A DNA stretch of 64,000 nucleotides, taken from the NCBI GenBank assembly GCA_958435945.1, contig CAUBIC010000002.1, forward strand, positions 112,535-176,534, written 5' to 3'. The notes under the pieces were generated by a model. That model saw only the letters and a program-made list of their open reading frames with translations. It ran no database searches and was not told the DNA's origin. The stretch comes from an uncultured Collinsella sp. (GTDB taxonomy: Bacteria > Actinomycetota > Coriobacteriia > Coriobacteriales > Coriobacteriaceae). The position numbers and the translations under genes were made by a program. Below are positions 16,516 to 24,843 of this stretch, piece after piece (positions within the stretch are counted from its first letter, which is position 1; each line of letters begins with the position of its first letter).

Positions 16516-17571
16516 TCATCCTCCGATTTGGGACATAAATCGTTGCGTGCCCTCAATTATCGCGTGTTCCTGCGGTTTGTGGGCCACGGCATCGCGCCAA
16601 ATCGAAAGTACCTGCACATCATCACCACGGCGCAGCGCCTCACGCACCGAATACTCGGCATCGCTGAACAGGCACGGACGCACGTTGCCATCGGCCGTCA
16701 GGCGCAGACGGTTGCAATTCGCGCAAAAATGGTTGGACATAGCGCTAATAAAGCCAACTGTTCCCGCCGCACCCGGAAAGTGCCAATAGCGCGCAGGGCC
16801 CGCGCCGGCAGGAGCGTCGTTGATGTCGAGCGGCTCGAGCTCGCCCAGACCCGCCGCGGCGACCCCGGCATTGATGCGCGCCCGCAGCTCGTCGCTCGGC
16901 ACGGTATCGCTCGCATCCCACAGCTCGGGATTGAGCGCGGGAGCATGCGGATCCACAGCGCAATGCGAACTCGTGTGCTCGTCGCCGATGGGCATATATT
17001 CGATAAATCGCAGATGAATAGGGCGGTCGACGGTCAGCCGTGCGAGGGCCGCCACATCCTGGTTGAGCCGGCGCACAACAACGCAGTTGACCTTAACGGG
17101 CTCAAAGCCCCAAGCCAGCGCCGCGTCGATGCCAGCTATAGTCTGCTCGAGCCGACCCAGGCGCGTGATCTTTCCAAACAGCGAGGGATCGAGTGTGTCG
17201 AGCGAAATGTTGACGCGGTTAAGCCCCGCATCTTTGAGCTGCGGCGCCAGCTTGGGCAGCAGGGCGCCGTTGGTGGTAAGCGAGATGTCCTCGATCTGCG
17301 GAATCGCGCGGATGTCACGAATGAGCGGGATGATACGGCGGCTGACCAGCGGCTCGCCGCCCGTCAGGCGTACGCGGCGAATGCCCTCCCCCGCTACCAA
17401 GCGCACAAAGCGGGCGATTTCCTCGGCACTGAGTAGCTCGTCGTGCGCGCGGGGCGCCACGCCGTCGGCCGGCATGCAGTAAATGCAGCGGAAATTGCAC
17501 TTGTCGGTAACGGCAATGCGCAGGTAGTTGATATCGCGACCAAAACCGTCATGTTGCACGTGCCCGTCCAC
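16516..17571 (-). CDS. moaA: GTP 3',8-cyclase MoaA
   Basis: Radical SAM enzyme of 351 residues that starts molybdenum cofactor synthesis by cyclising GTP to 3',8-cyclo-GTP. The SAM cluster motif is Cys25, Cys29 and Cys32 in CNFRCIYC. The second cluster site is FCANCNRLRLTADGNVRPCLF, and the chain ends in the Gly-Gly pair needed for activity. RLTGGEPLVSRR and ISLTTNGALL are also typical. The start is GTG with GGGAGGG upstream. MoaC-MobB follows by four bases, so the pair is one operon. No other cofactor genes lie in the window. Confidence 0.96.
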   Translation of the reverse strand: MDGHVQHDGFGRDINYLRIAVTDKCNFRCIYCMPADGVAPRAHDELLSAEEIARFVRLVAGEGIRRVRLTGGEPLVSRRIIPLIRDIRAIPQIEDISLTTNGALLPKLAPQLKDAGLNRVNISLDTLDPSLFGKITRLGRLEQTIAGIDAALAWGFEPVKVNCVVVRRLNQDVAALARLTVDRPIHLRFIEYMPIGDEHTSSHCAVDPHAPALNPELWDASDTVPSDELRARINAGVAAAGLGELEPLDINDAPAGAGPARYWHFPGAAGTVGFISAMSNHFCANCNRLRLTADGNVRPCLFSDAEYSVREALRRGDDVQVLSIWRDAVAHKPQEHAIIEGTQRFMSQIGG

Positions 17572-17703
17572 GCAGCCCTCCCCTCACGCGGCGTTTTATT
17601 CTTCGGAAAACATAATACCCCACGAGAGAATCATGCCGACACCCGTACGACAGGACAGGTCGCCTCGAACAAAACGGACCTTCCAAGCCCATCCTCAACA
17701 CAG

Positions 17704-17764
17704 ACCATCACAACATTCGATGCTTTTCCCGTTTTTGGCAAAAAACGTCGAATGTTGTGATGGT
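17704..17764. repeat. Palindromic repeat family B, copy 3
   Basis: ACCATCACAACATTCGA and TCGAATGTTGTGATGGT are perfect 17-base arms around a loop of 27 bases, in the gap between moaA and the next gene. Confidence 0.9.
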
Positions 17765-17804
17765 TTGCCTGCCCACAGCACCCCGCAGAAGGACCAAAAC
17801 GCCC

Positions 17805-18842
17805 CTAAAGGCCGCCGTCCCAGTGCCGAATCACGAATTCTCGTAGGTCGTTCTGACGTTTCTGGAACGCTTCGCTTCGGTCGCACTTAAGGCCCATAGC
17901 GAGCGCGATGGCATTCATTGCCCGATGCAATTGCAGTTGATGGGCAAACTGAGTCCCGGTGAGGACGATCATCCTAAAGCCCAGCGCGCTCAGCACGGCC
18001 ATACGCTCCGCATCCGACGCGCTGCGCTGTTTATCAAGATGGTCCGAGCCGTTGTATTCAATCCCCGTACCGCTCGCAGGTGCATATACGTCGATCTCGA
18101 AATACCCGGCCTTTGCAAGATACTTGAACTCGCCGGGAACATCGACCCGATGGTTGAGCTCGATCTTGGCGTATCCCAGCCCGCCCTGAGAACGCTTTGC
18201 TACGACCATGATTGCGGTGGCCGTCTCCATGGGCGACCGCGCGTCATCGTGCACGCGCTTGAGCACGGCGGCCGCGCGTACAGCCCCCTGACGAGATCGG
18301 TTCTCATTGCAATAGGCAATCAAGTCGGCAACGGTATACCTCTGCCCCATCTCGATATAATCGCCTGTCGACAGATGATTCAAATGGTATCGGGCGCAGA
18401 TTTCGTAGCCATATTCCAGCTGCTCGGGCTCGCTCATCCACGAACCCGCTTGGACAAAACACATGACCTCATCAACCACCAGAAGGCCCTCTGCCACCTC
18501 GATAAGATGGCCCGGAGGTACTGGCGCCCCAAACACGTGGCATCTAAATCCAGCCGGCGTCGAGCGCTCAAAATCGAAGTTGACGAGCGTGTCGATATGA
18601 TCGAGCTCTTCTCGCGGAATACCAAGCGAAACCAGATAGTCGGTAACGATCCCAACCGCCGTTGAAGCCCTCAGCCCCTTGGCATCTAGCCCCAATTTGG
18701 GCAGGTCCGCAGTCGGCTCCGCCTCGTTAGCAAGCGAGTCCTCATCGTATAGGCTACTTGCTCGCGAGAGCGGCTCGGACGGGCGCGCCACGTTGTGGTA
18801 CAGCCAGGCAGTCTTATGGGACAGGACGATCGGCAGGTCCAT
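17805..18842 (-). CDS. DUF559-like protein, putative PD-(D/E)XK nuclease fold
   Basis: Protein of 345 residues of unknown function. The C-terminal third (FEIDVYAPASGTGIEYNGSD, then DAERMAVLSALGFRMIVLTGTQF) has the pattern of DUF559 / Vsr-like endonuclease domains: an Asp in a strand, a Glu in the next strand (IEYNGSD) and a helix with a conserved Arg before a final strand. The N-terminal part resembles no domain that I can name. There is no signal peptide. The ATG has GGAGGG upstream. Standing alone between two family B palindromes, it could be a defence or repeat-associated nuclease, but a degenerate, inactive fold is equally possible. Confidence 0.5.
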   Translation of the reverse strand: MDLPIVLSHKTAWLYHNVARPSEPLSRASSLYDEDSLANEAEPTADLPKLGLDAKGLRASTAVGIVTDYLVSLGIPREELDHIDTLVNFDFERSTPAGFRCHVFGAPVPPGHLIEVAEGLLVVDEVMCFVQAGSWMSEPEQLEYGYEICARYHLNHLSTGDYIEMGQRYTVADLIAYCNENRSRQGAVRAAAVLKRVHDDARSPMETATAIMVVAKRSQGGLGYAKIELNHRVDVPGEFKYLAKAGYFEIDVYAPASGTGIEYNGSDHLDKQRSASDAERMAVLSALGFRMIVLTGTQFAHQLQLHRAMNAIALAMGLKCDRSEAFQKRQNDLREFVIRHWDGGL

Positions 18843-18943
18843 GAGCCCTCCAATGGAGTCGGATAACCAACCTTATTCCCCCGCCCACGGGTCCGCACAC
18901 CTTCGCGCGCAAGAAAGCGATTCCACCCGATCGAGTGGTAGAA

Positions 18944-19008
18944 AAACCATCACAACATTCGATGCTTTTCCCGATTTTGGCAAAAAACATCGAATGTTGT
19001 GATGGTTT
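18944..19008. repeat. Palindromic repeat family B, copy 4
   Basis: Perfect 21-base arms (left arm AAACCATC then ACAACATTCGATG) around a 23-base loop. This is the best preserved copy of the family. Confidence 0.92.
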
Positions 19009-19123
19009 GAGGCGAGGGGCACGGAGAGGTCAAAGCATCATGCTCGAACGGGTTAATCCAACTCTTTTAAACCATGGGAAATGAATACAGGCTCACTTTT
19101 TCGCCCGGCACCCAACATAAACC

Positions 19124-19144
19124 TTGACTCTACAATCGTTGTAG
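19124..19144 (+). promoter_or_regulatory. Candidate operator at the MATE gene
   Basis: TTGACT (possible -35) is followed directly by the perfect palindrome CTACAA-TCG-TTGTAG. The placement suits a repressor of the exporter gene 50 bases downstream. No good -10 box is visible at 17 bases. Confidence 0.4.
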
Positions 19145-19194
19145 GATTTTCACTACACTGGTACGTAAACAAACCCAGCCAGAAAGCCCCGCCC

Positions 19195-20541
19195 ATGGAA
19201 CACGACCTCACACGCGGCAATGTCCTCAAGACCATCGCGGTCTTTGCCCTGCCTTATATGCTCTCGTACTTTTTGCAGATGCTCTACGGCATGGCCGATC
19301 TGTACATGATGGGGCAGTTCAGCGGCGCCGCCGGCATCACCGCCGTGGGCAATGGCGCGCAGACGCTCTATATCATTACCGTGACGCTTGTGGGCCTGGC
19401 CATGGGAACGACGGTTATTGTCGGCCACGCCGTGGGCTCGCGTCGCTTCGACCGTGCCGAGACCGCCATCGGCAACACCATCACGCTCTTTATGGGTGTC
19501 TCGGTGGTGCTGGCCGTTGTCCTGCTTGCGCTGTGCCCGCAGGTTGTGGCGCTCATTGGCACGCCGGCCGAGGCGATCGAAGGAACCGCCGCCTACCTGC
19601 GTATCTGCTTTGTCGGCATTCCGTTTATCGCCGCGTACAACATTCTTTCGGCCATCTTTCGCGGGCTGGGCGATTCGCGCTCGCCCATGTACGTGATTGG
19701 CGTGGCATGCATCATCAACATCGCGCTCGACTTTCTGTTTATCGGACACATGGGGCTCGGCCCCGTGGGTGCGGCGCTCGGCACGGTAACCGCCCAGACG
19801 GCCAGCGTTGTCCTCGCGCTCGTGTGGCTCAAGAGCCGCCGCACGAACATCCACGTTAAGCGCAGCGACCTGCGCCCCCAGCCCGAGGTGCTCGGCAGCA
19901 TTCTTAAGATCGGCGTGCCCGTGGCCGTGCAGGACGGCTGTATCCAGGTGGCGTTTATGTTTATCACCGTCATCGCCAACCACCGAGGGCTCGTCGACGC
20001 CGCCGCCGTGGGCCTGGTCGAGAAGATGATCAGCTTTTTGTTCATTGTGCCGAGCTCCATGGGCGCCACCGTCAGCGCGCTCACGGCGCAAAATGCCGGC
20101 GCGGGCAAGGGCGATCGCGCGCGTCAGGTGCTCAAGGACGCCATGACGATCTCGGTGGTGTACGGCTGCCTGATCACGGCGCTGATGTGGCTGGTGGCGC
20201 CGGCGTTTATCGGCTTTTTTGCCAAGGACGCCGCGGTGGTCGCCGCCGGTACCGGCTATATGCACAGTTATATTATCGATGCAATCTTTGCCGGCATCCA
20301 CATTTGCTTTAGCGGCTTTTTCGCTGCATACGGCAAGAGCTACATCGGCTTTGCGCACAACGTGCTGGCCGTGGCGCTCATTCGCGTGCCCGGTGCATGG
20401 CTGCTGTCGAACGCCTATTCCGACACGCTCTTTCCCATGGGCATCGCGTCGCCGTGCGGGTCGATTTTGTCGGCAGTCATTTGCGTTGTCGCGTTTACCG
20501 TACTCAACCGGCGCGGGGCTTTTGACAAGTTGGTAGCGTAG
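19195..20541 (+). CDS. MATE-family multidrug / toxin efflux transporter
   Basis: Membrane protein of 448 residues with twelve predicted helices in two related halves. Typical MATE features are the start LTRGNVLKTIAVFALPYMLSY, MADLYMMGQFSGAAGITAVG, IRGLGDS-type text (FRGLGDSRSPMYVIG) and the second-half copy VAVQDGCIQVAFMFITVI. Members export cationic compounds in exchange for Na+ or H+. An earlier in-frame ATG would add 38 residues with no homology; the ATG at 19195 begins at the conserved region, though its ribosome site is weak. A palindrome upstream suggests repression. The substrate is unknown. Confidence 0.88.
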   Translation: MEHDLTRGNVLKTIAVFALPYMLSYFLQMLYGMADLYMMGQFSGAAGITAVGNGAQTLYIITVTLVGLAMGTTVIVGHAVGSRRFDRAETAIGNTITLFMGVSVVLAVVLLALCPQVVALIGTPAEAIEGTAAYLRICFVGIPFIAAYNILSAIFRGLGDSRSPMYVIGVACIINIALDFLFIGHMGLGPVGAALGTVTAQTASVVLALVWLKSRRTNIHVKRSDLRPQPEVLGSILKIGVPVAVQDGCIQVAFMFITVIANHRGLVDAAAVGLVEKMISFLFIVPSSMGATVSALTAQNAGAGKGDRARQVLKDAMTISVVYGCLITALMWLVAPAFIGFFAKDAAVVAAGTGYMHSYIIDAIFAGIHICFSGFFAAYGKSYIGFAHNVLAVALIRVPGAWLLSNAYSDTLFPMGIASPCGSILSAVICVVAFTVLNRRGAFDKLVA

Positions 20542-20552
20542 CGGGACAACGC

Positions 20553-20639
20553 GAGATTGCCCTGATCGACGGCATCATCAGCGACGACCCAGCAACCTAC
20601 GTGACGCAGATCACGGTGCCGGTTGCCCCGTCCAAATAA
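20553..20639 (+). pseudogene. Possible C-terminal remnant of an effector-binding-domain regulator
   Basis: Directly after the MATE stop, 28 codons read EIALIDGIISDDPATYVTQI then TVPVAPSK and a stop. The ending with TQITVPV is like the last strand of GyrI-like effector-binding domains fused to AraC/MerR regulators. There is no start or ribosome site. The fragment is short, so the assignment is weak. Confidence 0.3.
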
Positions 20640-20678
20640 GAACCGCCCGGAAGGCATCATGCTTTCCGGGCGGTTCTT
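20638..20678. terminator. Bidirectional terminator between MATE and ligA
   Basis: AAGAACCGCCCGGAA / TTCCGGGCGGTTCTT, 15-base perfect stem, serving the two convergent genes. Confidence 0.85.
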
Positions 20679-20697
20679 CGATTAGGCTATCAACGCG

Positions 20698-22926
20698 CTA
20701 AGCCTGGGGCACCTGACCAGTCGCCAAGATCTGCTCGAGTGCGTCCTCGTCCAGCACGGGTACACCCAGCTGCTCGGCTTTGGTGAGCTTGGAGCCCGCT
20801 TTGGGGCCGGCGACCAGGTAGCTCGTCTTCTTTGAAACACTGCCCGAAACCTTGGCGCCGAGCACCTTGAGCGCCGCGCCTGCCTCGTCGCGCGTGCGGT
20901 TGACGAGCGTGCCGGTGAGCACGAAGGTCAGACCCGCGAGCGGCTGTGCGTCGGCGAGCTCGCCTGCCACGCCGGCGTCGGCTGCGGCTTGCGCATGAGC
21001 GGCGCCCAAGTCGACCTCGAGAGACAGGCCCGCTTGGCGCAGACGCTCCAGCACGGCAAGATTTTCGGGCACGGCTAGGAACTGCTTGACGCTCGCCGCA
21101 ATCTTGGGGCCAATGCCCTCGCACTCGGCAATATCCTCTTCGCTCGCCAAGATGAGCTTGTCAATCGACAGGAATCGCTCGGCGATGACCTCGCCCACGC
21201 TCTTGCCCACGTGGCGGATGCCCAGGGCAAACAGCACGCGACCGAGCGGCTGGCTCTTGGACTTGTTGAGCTCGGCGATGATTTTCTCAGCCGTCTTGAG
21301 GCCCACCGGAATGGGGTCGCCCTTCTTGACGCCCTTTTTGCTGTTGGAGCTGGCATAGGTGCGGCCCGTGTCCAGGCCGGCGATGTCGTCGACCGTGAGC
21401 TGGTAGAAGTCTGCGACATCGTGGATCAGCCCGGCGGCGATCATCTTGTCGACGATCTCGTCGCCTAGGCCGTCGACGTCCATGCAGCCGCGGCTCACCC
21501 AGTGGAGCAGGCGCTCCTTGAGCTGCGCGGGGCAATCGATGGAGACACAGCGGTAGGCAACCTCGCCGTCCTCGTGGACCACGGGACTACCGCACACGGG
21601 GCAGACCTCGGGCATGTGCCAGTCGACCGAATCAGCCGGGCGCTTGTCGAGTACCGGGCCCACGACCTCGGGGATTACGTCGCCCGCCTTGTGCACGATG
21701 ATAGTGTCGCCCTCGCGCACGTTTTTGCGATGGATCTCGTCGATGTTGTGCAGCGTGGCGCGCGCGATGGTGGAGCCGGCGACTGTCACCGGGTCGAACT
21801 CGGCGACCGGCGTGAGCACACCGGTGCGGCCCACCTGGATGCGAATTTCGCGCAGGACGGTCTGCTTTTCCTCGGGCGGGAACTTAAAAGCAATGGCCCA
21901 GCGCGGTGCGCGGGCGGTAAAGCCCAGGTCGAGCTGCTGCTGGAAGCTATCGACCTTTACGACCACGCCGTCGATGTCGTAATCCAGGTCGCCGCGGTGC
22001 TCGAGCGCTTGGGCACAGAACTCGTGAACCTCGGTCGGCGTAGCGCAGCGTGCCACGTTGGGGTTGACGCTAAAGCCGGCGCCACGCAGCCAGTCGAGGA
22101 ACTCGCGCTGGCTGTGGACGTGCAGCGGGTCGGTATCGGCGATGGCATAGATAAAGGTGGCAAGATCGCGGCGCGCCGTGATCTTGGGGTCTTTTTGGCG
22201 CAGGCTACCGGCGGCGGCGTTGCGCGGGTTGGCGAAGGGATCGCGACCCTCGGCATCGGCCTCTTCATTCAGACGAACAAAGCTGCCCTTAGGCATGTAG
22301 ACCTCGCCGCGCACCTCAATGGTGCGCTCGCGGTCGACACCCATGTGGGCGAGCGCCGGCTCGGACAGGTGCATGGGCACATCCTTGATGGTGCGCACGT
22401 TGAGCGACACGTCCTCGCCCGTGGCGCCGTCGCCACGTGTGGCCGCGCGTACGAAGGTGCCGTTTTGGTAAGTAAGGGCCACGCCCAGGCCGTCGATCTT
22501 GAGCTCGCAGGTATAGGTGACGCTACCGGCACCGAGCGTATCCTCGGCGCGCTGGAGCCATGCGTCGAGCTCGTCCAGATCCATGGCATCGTCCATGGAA
22601 TACATGCGTGCCATGTGCGTGACCGGCGTAAACTGCTCGCTCACGTAGCCGCCCACGCGCTGGGTATAGCTGTCGGGCGTCACCAGGTCGGGGTAGGTCG
22701 CCTCGATTTCCTGCAGCTCAACGAGCATTTTGTCAAAGGCGGCGTCCGTGATCTCGGGCGCATCGAGCATGTAGTAGCGATAGGCGTGGTAATCGAGCTC
22801 GTGGCGCAGCTCGGCCGCACGCGCTGCCGCTTGGGCACGGGCATCGGCCGGTGCAGCGGTTTCCGTGCTCGCGGGCGTTTCGGTATCGATGTCCACGCCG
22901 TCACCAAACAGGCTCGATTGCTCCAT
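20698..22926 (-). CDS. ligA: NAD-dependent DNA ligase
   Basis: Essential 742-residue ligase that seals nicks during replication and repair with NAD+. Order: a low-complexity N-terminal extension (about 30 residues), NAD-binding helix Ia (YHAYRYYMLDAPEITDAAFD), adenylation domain with nucleophile Lys143 in CELKIDGLG, OB fold, Cys4 zinc finger (CPVCGSP...CVSIDCPAQ), helix-hairpin-helix repeats, and a C-terminal BRCT domain (LAGLTFVLTGTLVNRTRDEA). It is some 70 residues longer than the E. coli enzyme, mainly at the N-terminus. The ATG has AAGGAG upstream. It is monocistronic. Confidence 0.97.
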   Translation of the reverse strand: MEQSSLFGDGVDIDTETPASTETAAPADARAQAAARAAELRHELDYHAYRYYMLDAPEITDAAFDKMLVELQEIEATYPDLVTPDSYTQRVGGYVSEQFTPVTHMARMYSMDDAMDLDELDAWLQRAEDTLGAGSVTYTCELKIDGLGVALTYQNGTFVRAATRGDGATGEDVSLNVRTIKDVPMHLSEPALAHMGVDRERTIEVRGEVYMPKGSFVRLNEEADAEGRDPFANPRNAAAGSLRQKDPKITARRDLATFIYAIADTDPLHVHSQREFLDWLRGAGFSVNPNVARCATPTEVHEFCAQALEHRGDLDYDIDGVVVKVDSFQQQLDLGFTARAPRWAIAFKFPPEEKQTVLREIRIQVGRTGVLTPVAEFDPVTVAGSTIARATLHNIDEIHRKNVREGDTIIVHKAGDVIPEVVGPVLDKRPADSVDWHMPEVCPVCGSPVVHEDGEVAYRCVSIDCPAQLKERLLHWVSRGCMDVDGLGDEIVDKMIAAGLIHDVADFYQLTVDDIAGLDTGRTYASSNSKKGVKKGDPIPVGLKTAEKIIAELNKSKSQPLGRVLFALGIRHVGKSVGEVIAERFLSIDKLILASEEDIAECEGIGPKIAASVKQFLAVPENLAVLERLRQAGLSLEVDLGAAHAQAAADAGVAGELADAQPLAGLTFVLTGTLVNRTRDEAGAALKVLGAKVSGSVSKKTSYLVAGPKAGSKLTKAEQLGVPVLDEDALEQILATGQVPQA

Positions 22927-23112
22927 AGCGGCACTCCTTCGCTCGATTTCAAACGGATACTAGAGTACCACCGGTCACCATGGGGCCGAATAACCCTTTC
23001 GAACCGCACCGAATCGGCAGCCGACGGACCGGGGTGGATCGCACGATCAAACCATGTCCTTTTCAGCTTTAAATGATCCGTTTTCCTCCGTCCCCAAGGG
23101 ATCGGTACGAAA

Positions 23113-23148
23113 AGAGGGGCTGCCCCGCGTTGATGGGACAGCCCCTCT
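23113..23148 (-). terminator. Terminator of the HtrA gene
   Basis: AGAGGGGCTG / CAGCCCCTCT with a 16-base loop, 27 bases after the protease stop, with A-rich sequence on the left. Confidence 0.65.
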
Positions 23149-23174
23149 GGCTTCGGCATGTGCGAAATGGCTCT

Positions 23175-24635
23175 TTAGTAACCCTGGCCGTAGCCCTGAC
23201 CCTGGCCCTGCTGGCCTAACAGCTCCTCCAGGTACTGGCGCAGCTGCTCATCGGTAATACCGCCGTTGCCGGTGTCGGTCGAACTGTCGTCCTGCTGCTG
23301 GTTCTGCAGCTCCTCATCGGAGCCCAGCTCGACGGTGACCTTCTTCTCTTCCTTGCCGCGCATGAGCGTGATCTCGACCTTCTCGCCCACCTCGTGGCTG
23401 CGCAGTGCGATGATCAGGCCATCGGCGCTCGTAATCTCATCGTCGCCCAGTTTGGTGATGACGTCGCCCTCCTGAATGCCGGCCTTGGCGGCAGGACCGT
23501 CCTCGACGACGCTCGCCACGTACGCACCGCTATCGGTGCTCAGCTTGTTGGTGCGGGCGTTGAGCGCGTTGACGCTCGAAAGCGTAGCGCCCATGTACGG
23601 ATGCACCGGCGTCTTGCCGTCGATGATCTGGTCGGCAATGTTCTTGGCGTAGTTAACGGGAATGGCAAAACCCACGCCCGAGCTGGAGCCCGAGTAGCTC
23701 TCGATGAGCGAGTTGATGCCCACCAACTCACCGTTGTCGTTGACGAGCGCGCCGCCGGAGTTGCCCGGATTGATGGCGGCATCGGTCTGGATCATGTTGG
23801 CGTAGATAGTGTTGCCGCTGGTAGAGCTCATAGCCGTGGAGCGATACAGCGCCGAGACGATGCCCGTGGAGACAGACTGTTCGTTGCCGAACGGCGAGCC
23901 AATCGCCATGACCCACTCGCCCACGTTGAGCTTGGAGGAGTCACCAATCTCAATCGGCGTAAGCTTGGAGGCGTCAGCATCCTTGAGTTTGATGACGGCC
24001 AGGTCGCTCGAGGCATCGTTGCCCACGAACTCGGCCTCGTAGGTGGTGCCGTCGTCCATGGTAACCACGTACTGGTCGTAACCATCGACCACGTGGTTGT
24101 TGGTGAGGATGTGGCCCTCGGTATCGAGCACCACGCCCGAACCGACGCTGCCCGAGTTGTCCGACTCGTCGGCAGACTGCGAAAGCGAGCCATTCTGGCT
24201 GCCGCTCGAAGTGGCGGTGATGGAAACCACGGAGGGCAATGCCTTGGCAGAAACGGCCTCGGCCAGCGTGGTGTCCTCGGAATCAATCGTAATCTTTTGC
24301 GTCGATGAGCCAGATGCGCCCGCCGTCACGGCATTCTTGCCGCCACCGATATCGAGCGTGCCGCTCATAATGAGCGCAATGACCAGCAGGGCGCCGCAGG
24401 CACAGCCGGCGAGTGCCGTAATAAAGATCGGCAGCTTTTTGGTCTTGGTCTTGACCACCGTGTGCTTGTTCACGACCTGCGCACCGCCCAGCGGCTTGCC
24501 GGTCTGCGTGTCGTAGGCCTGCACGTAGGGAATGTTGCTACCGGCAGGCGTCGACTCCACCTGCACGCGCGGTTGCTGCTGAGTCTCGCCGGCGTGGCCC
24601 GCATCCTGGGGACGCCGGGAATCGTTCTCGCTCAT
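23175..24635 (-). CDS. HtrA/DegP-like S1C serine protease with PDZ domain
   Basis: Envelope quality-control protease of 486 residues. The layout is a long cytoplasmic Pro/Gln-rich N-terminus, one membrane helix at about 69-91 (PIFITALAGCACGALLVIAL), then the trypsin-like domain outside with His181 (TNNHVVDGYD), Asp211 (SSDLAVIKL) and Ser293 (NPGNSGGALVND). One PDZ domain follows (YVASVVEDGPAAKAGIQEGD) and the chain ends in a Gln/Gly-rich tail. It probably degrades or refolds misfolded secreted proteins, which would include pilins. The start at 24635 has an AAAGGA site. It is single and well terminated. Confidence 0.93.
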   Translation of the reverse strand: MSENDSRRPQDAGHAGETQQQPRVQVESTPAGSNIPYVQAYDTQTGKPLGGAQVVNKHTVVKTKTKKLPIFITALAGCACGALLVIALIMSGTLDIGGGKNAVTAGASGSSTQKITIDSEDTTLAEAVSAKALPSVVSITATSSGSQNGSLSQSADESDNSGSVGSGVVLDTEGHILTNNHVVDGYDQYVVTMDDGTTYEAEFVGNDASSDLAVIKLKDADASKLTPIEIGDSSKLNVGEWVMAIGSPFGNEQSVSTGIVSALYRSTAMSSTSGNTIYANMIQTDAAINPGNSGGALVNDNGELVGINSLIESYSGSSSGVGFAIPVNYAKNIADQIIDGKTPVHPYMGATLSSVNALNARTNKLSTDSGAYVASVVEDGPAAKAGIQEGDVITKLGDDEITSADGLIIALRSHEVGEKVEITLMRGKEEKKVTVELGSDEELQNQQQDDSSTDTGNGGITDEQLRQYLEELLGQQGQGQGYGQGY

Positions 24636-24665
24636 AGCTGCAATCCTTTCGTCAAATAACCAAAG

Positions 24666-24689
24666 GCCCGCCAAACACGTGGCGGGCCA
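24666..24689 (-). terminator. Hairpin upstream of the HtrA gene
   Basis: GGCCCGCCA / TGGCGGGCC with a six-base loop and T-rich sequence to the left on the minus strand. It probably ends the glnA-regulator transcript. Confidence 0.6.
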
Positions 24690-24805
24690 TCATTGTTCAC
24701 GTTGAGTTGTACCCCAATATGCGGGCGTACGTGTATGAGAACGCAATCTTTTAGGAATGCTTAAGTTCTGCTGCAGGCCCGAAAGGAATCCGCACCTGCG
24801 TCAAA

Positions 24806-24840
24806 ACCACCACAAAGGTGCCTGTCCCCTTTGTGGTGGA
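24806..24840. repeat. Palindromic repeat family A, copy 5
   Basis: CCACCACAAAGG / CCTTTGTGGTGG, perfect 12-base arms, ending three bases before the stop of the response-regulator gene. Confidence 0.9.
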
Positions 24841-24843
24841 AAT

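Larger units (their letters stand above)
18843..19194. other. Divergent intergenic region
   Basis: About 350 bases between two divergent genes. It holds family B copy 4 (18944-19008) and a small palindrome near the MATE gene (19130-19144). Nothing else can be supported. Confidence 0.5.

Noticed and set aside
17572..17703. Molybdenum cofactor riboswitch before moaA
   Set aside because: The stretch upstream of moaA is short, AT-rich and shows no multi-stem conserved fold; only a family B palindrome lies further up.
21502..23076. Long plus-strand open frame opposite ligA
   Set aside because: Antisense shadow; ligA has all ligase motifs on the other strand.
864..24840. CRISPR array made of the repeated A and B palindromes
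   Set aside because: Copies are kilobases apart without regular spacers or cas genes.
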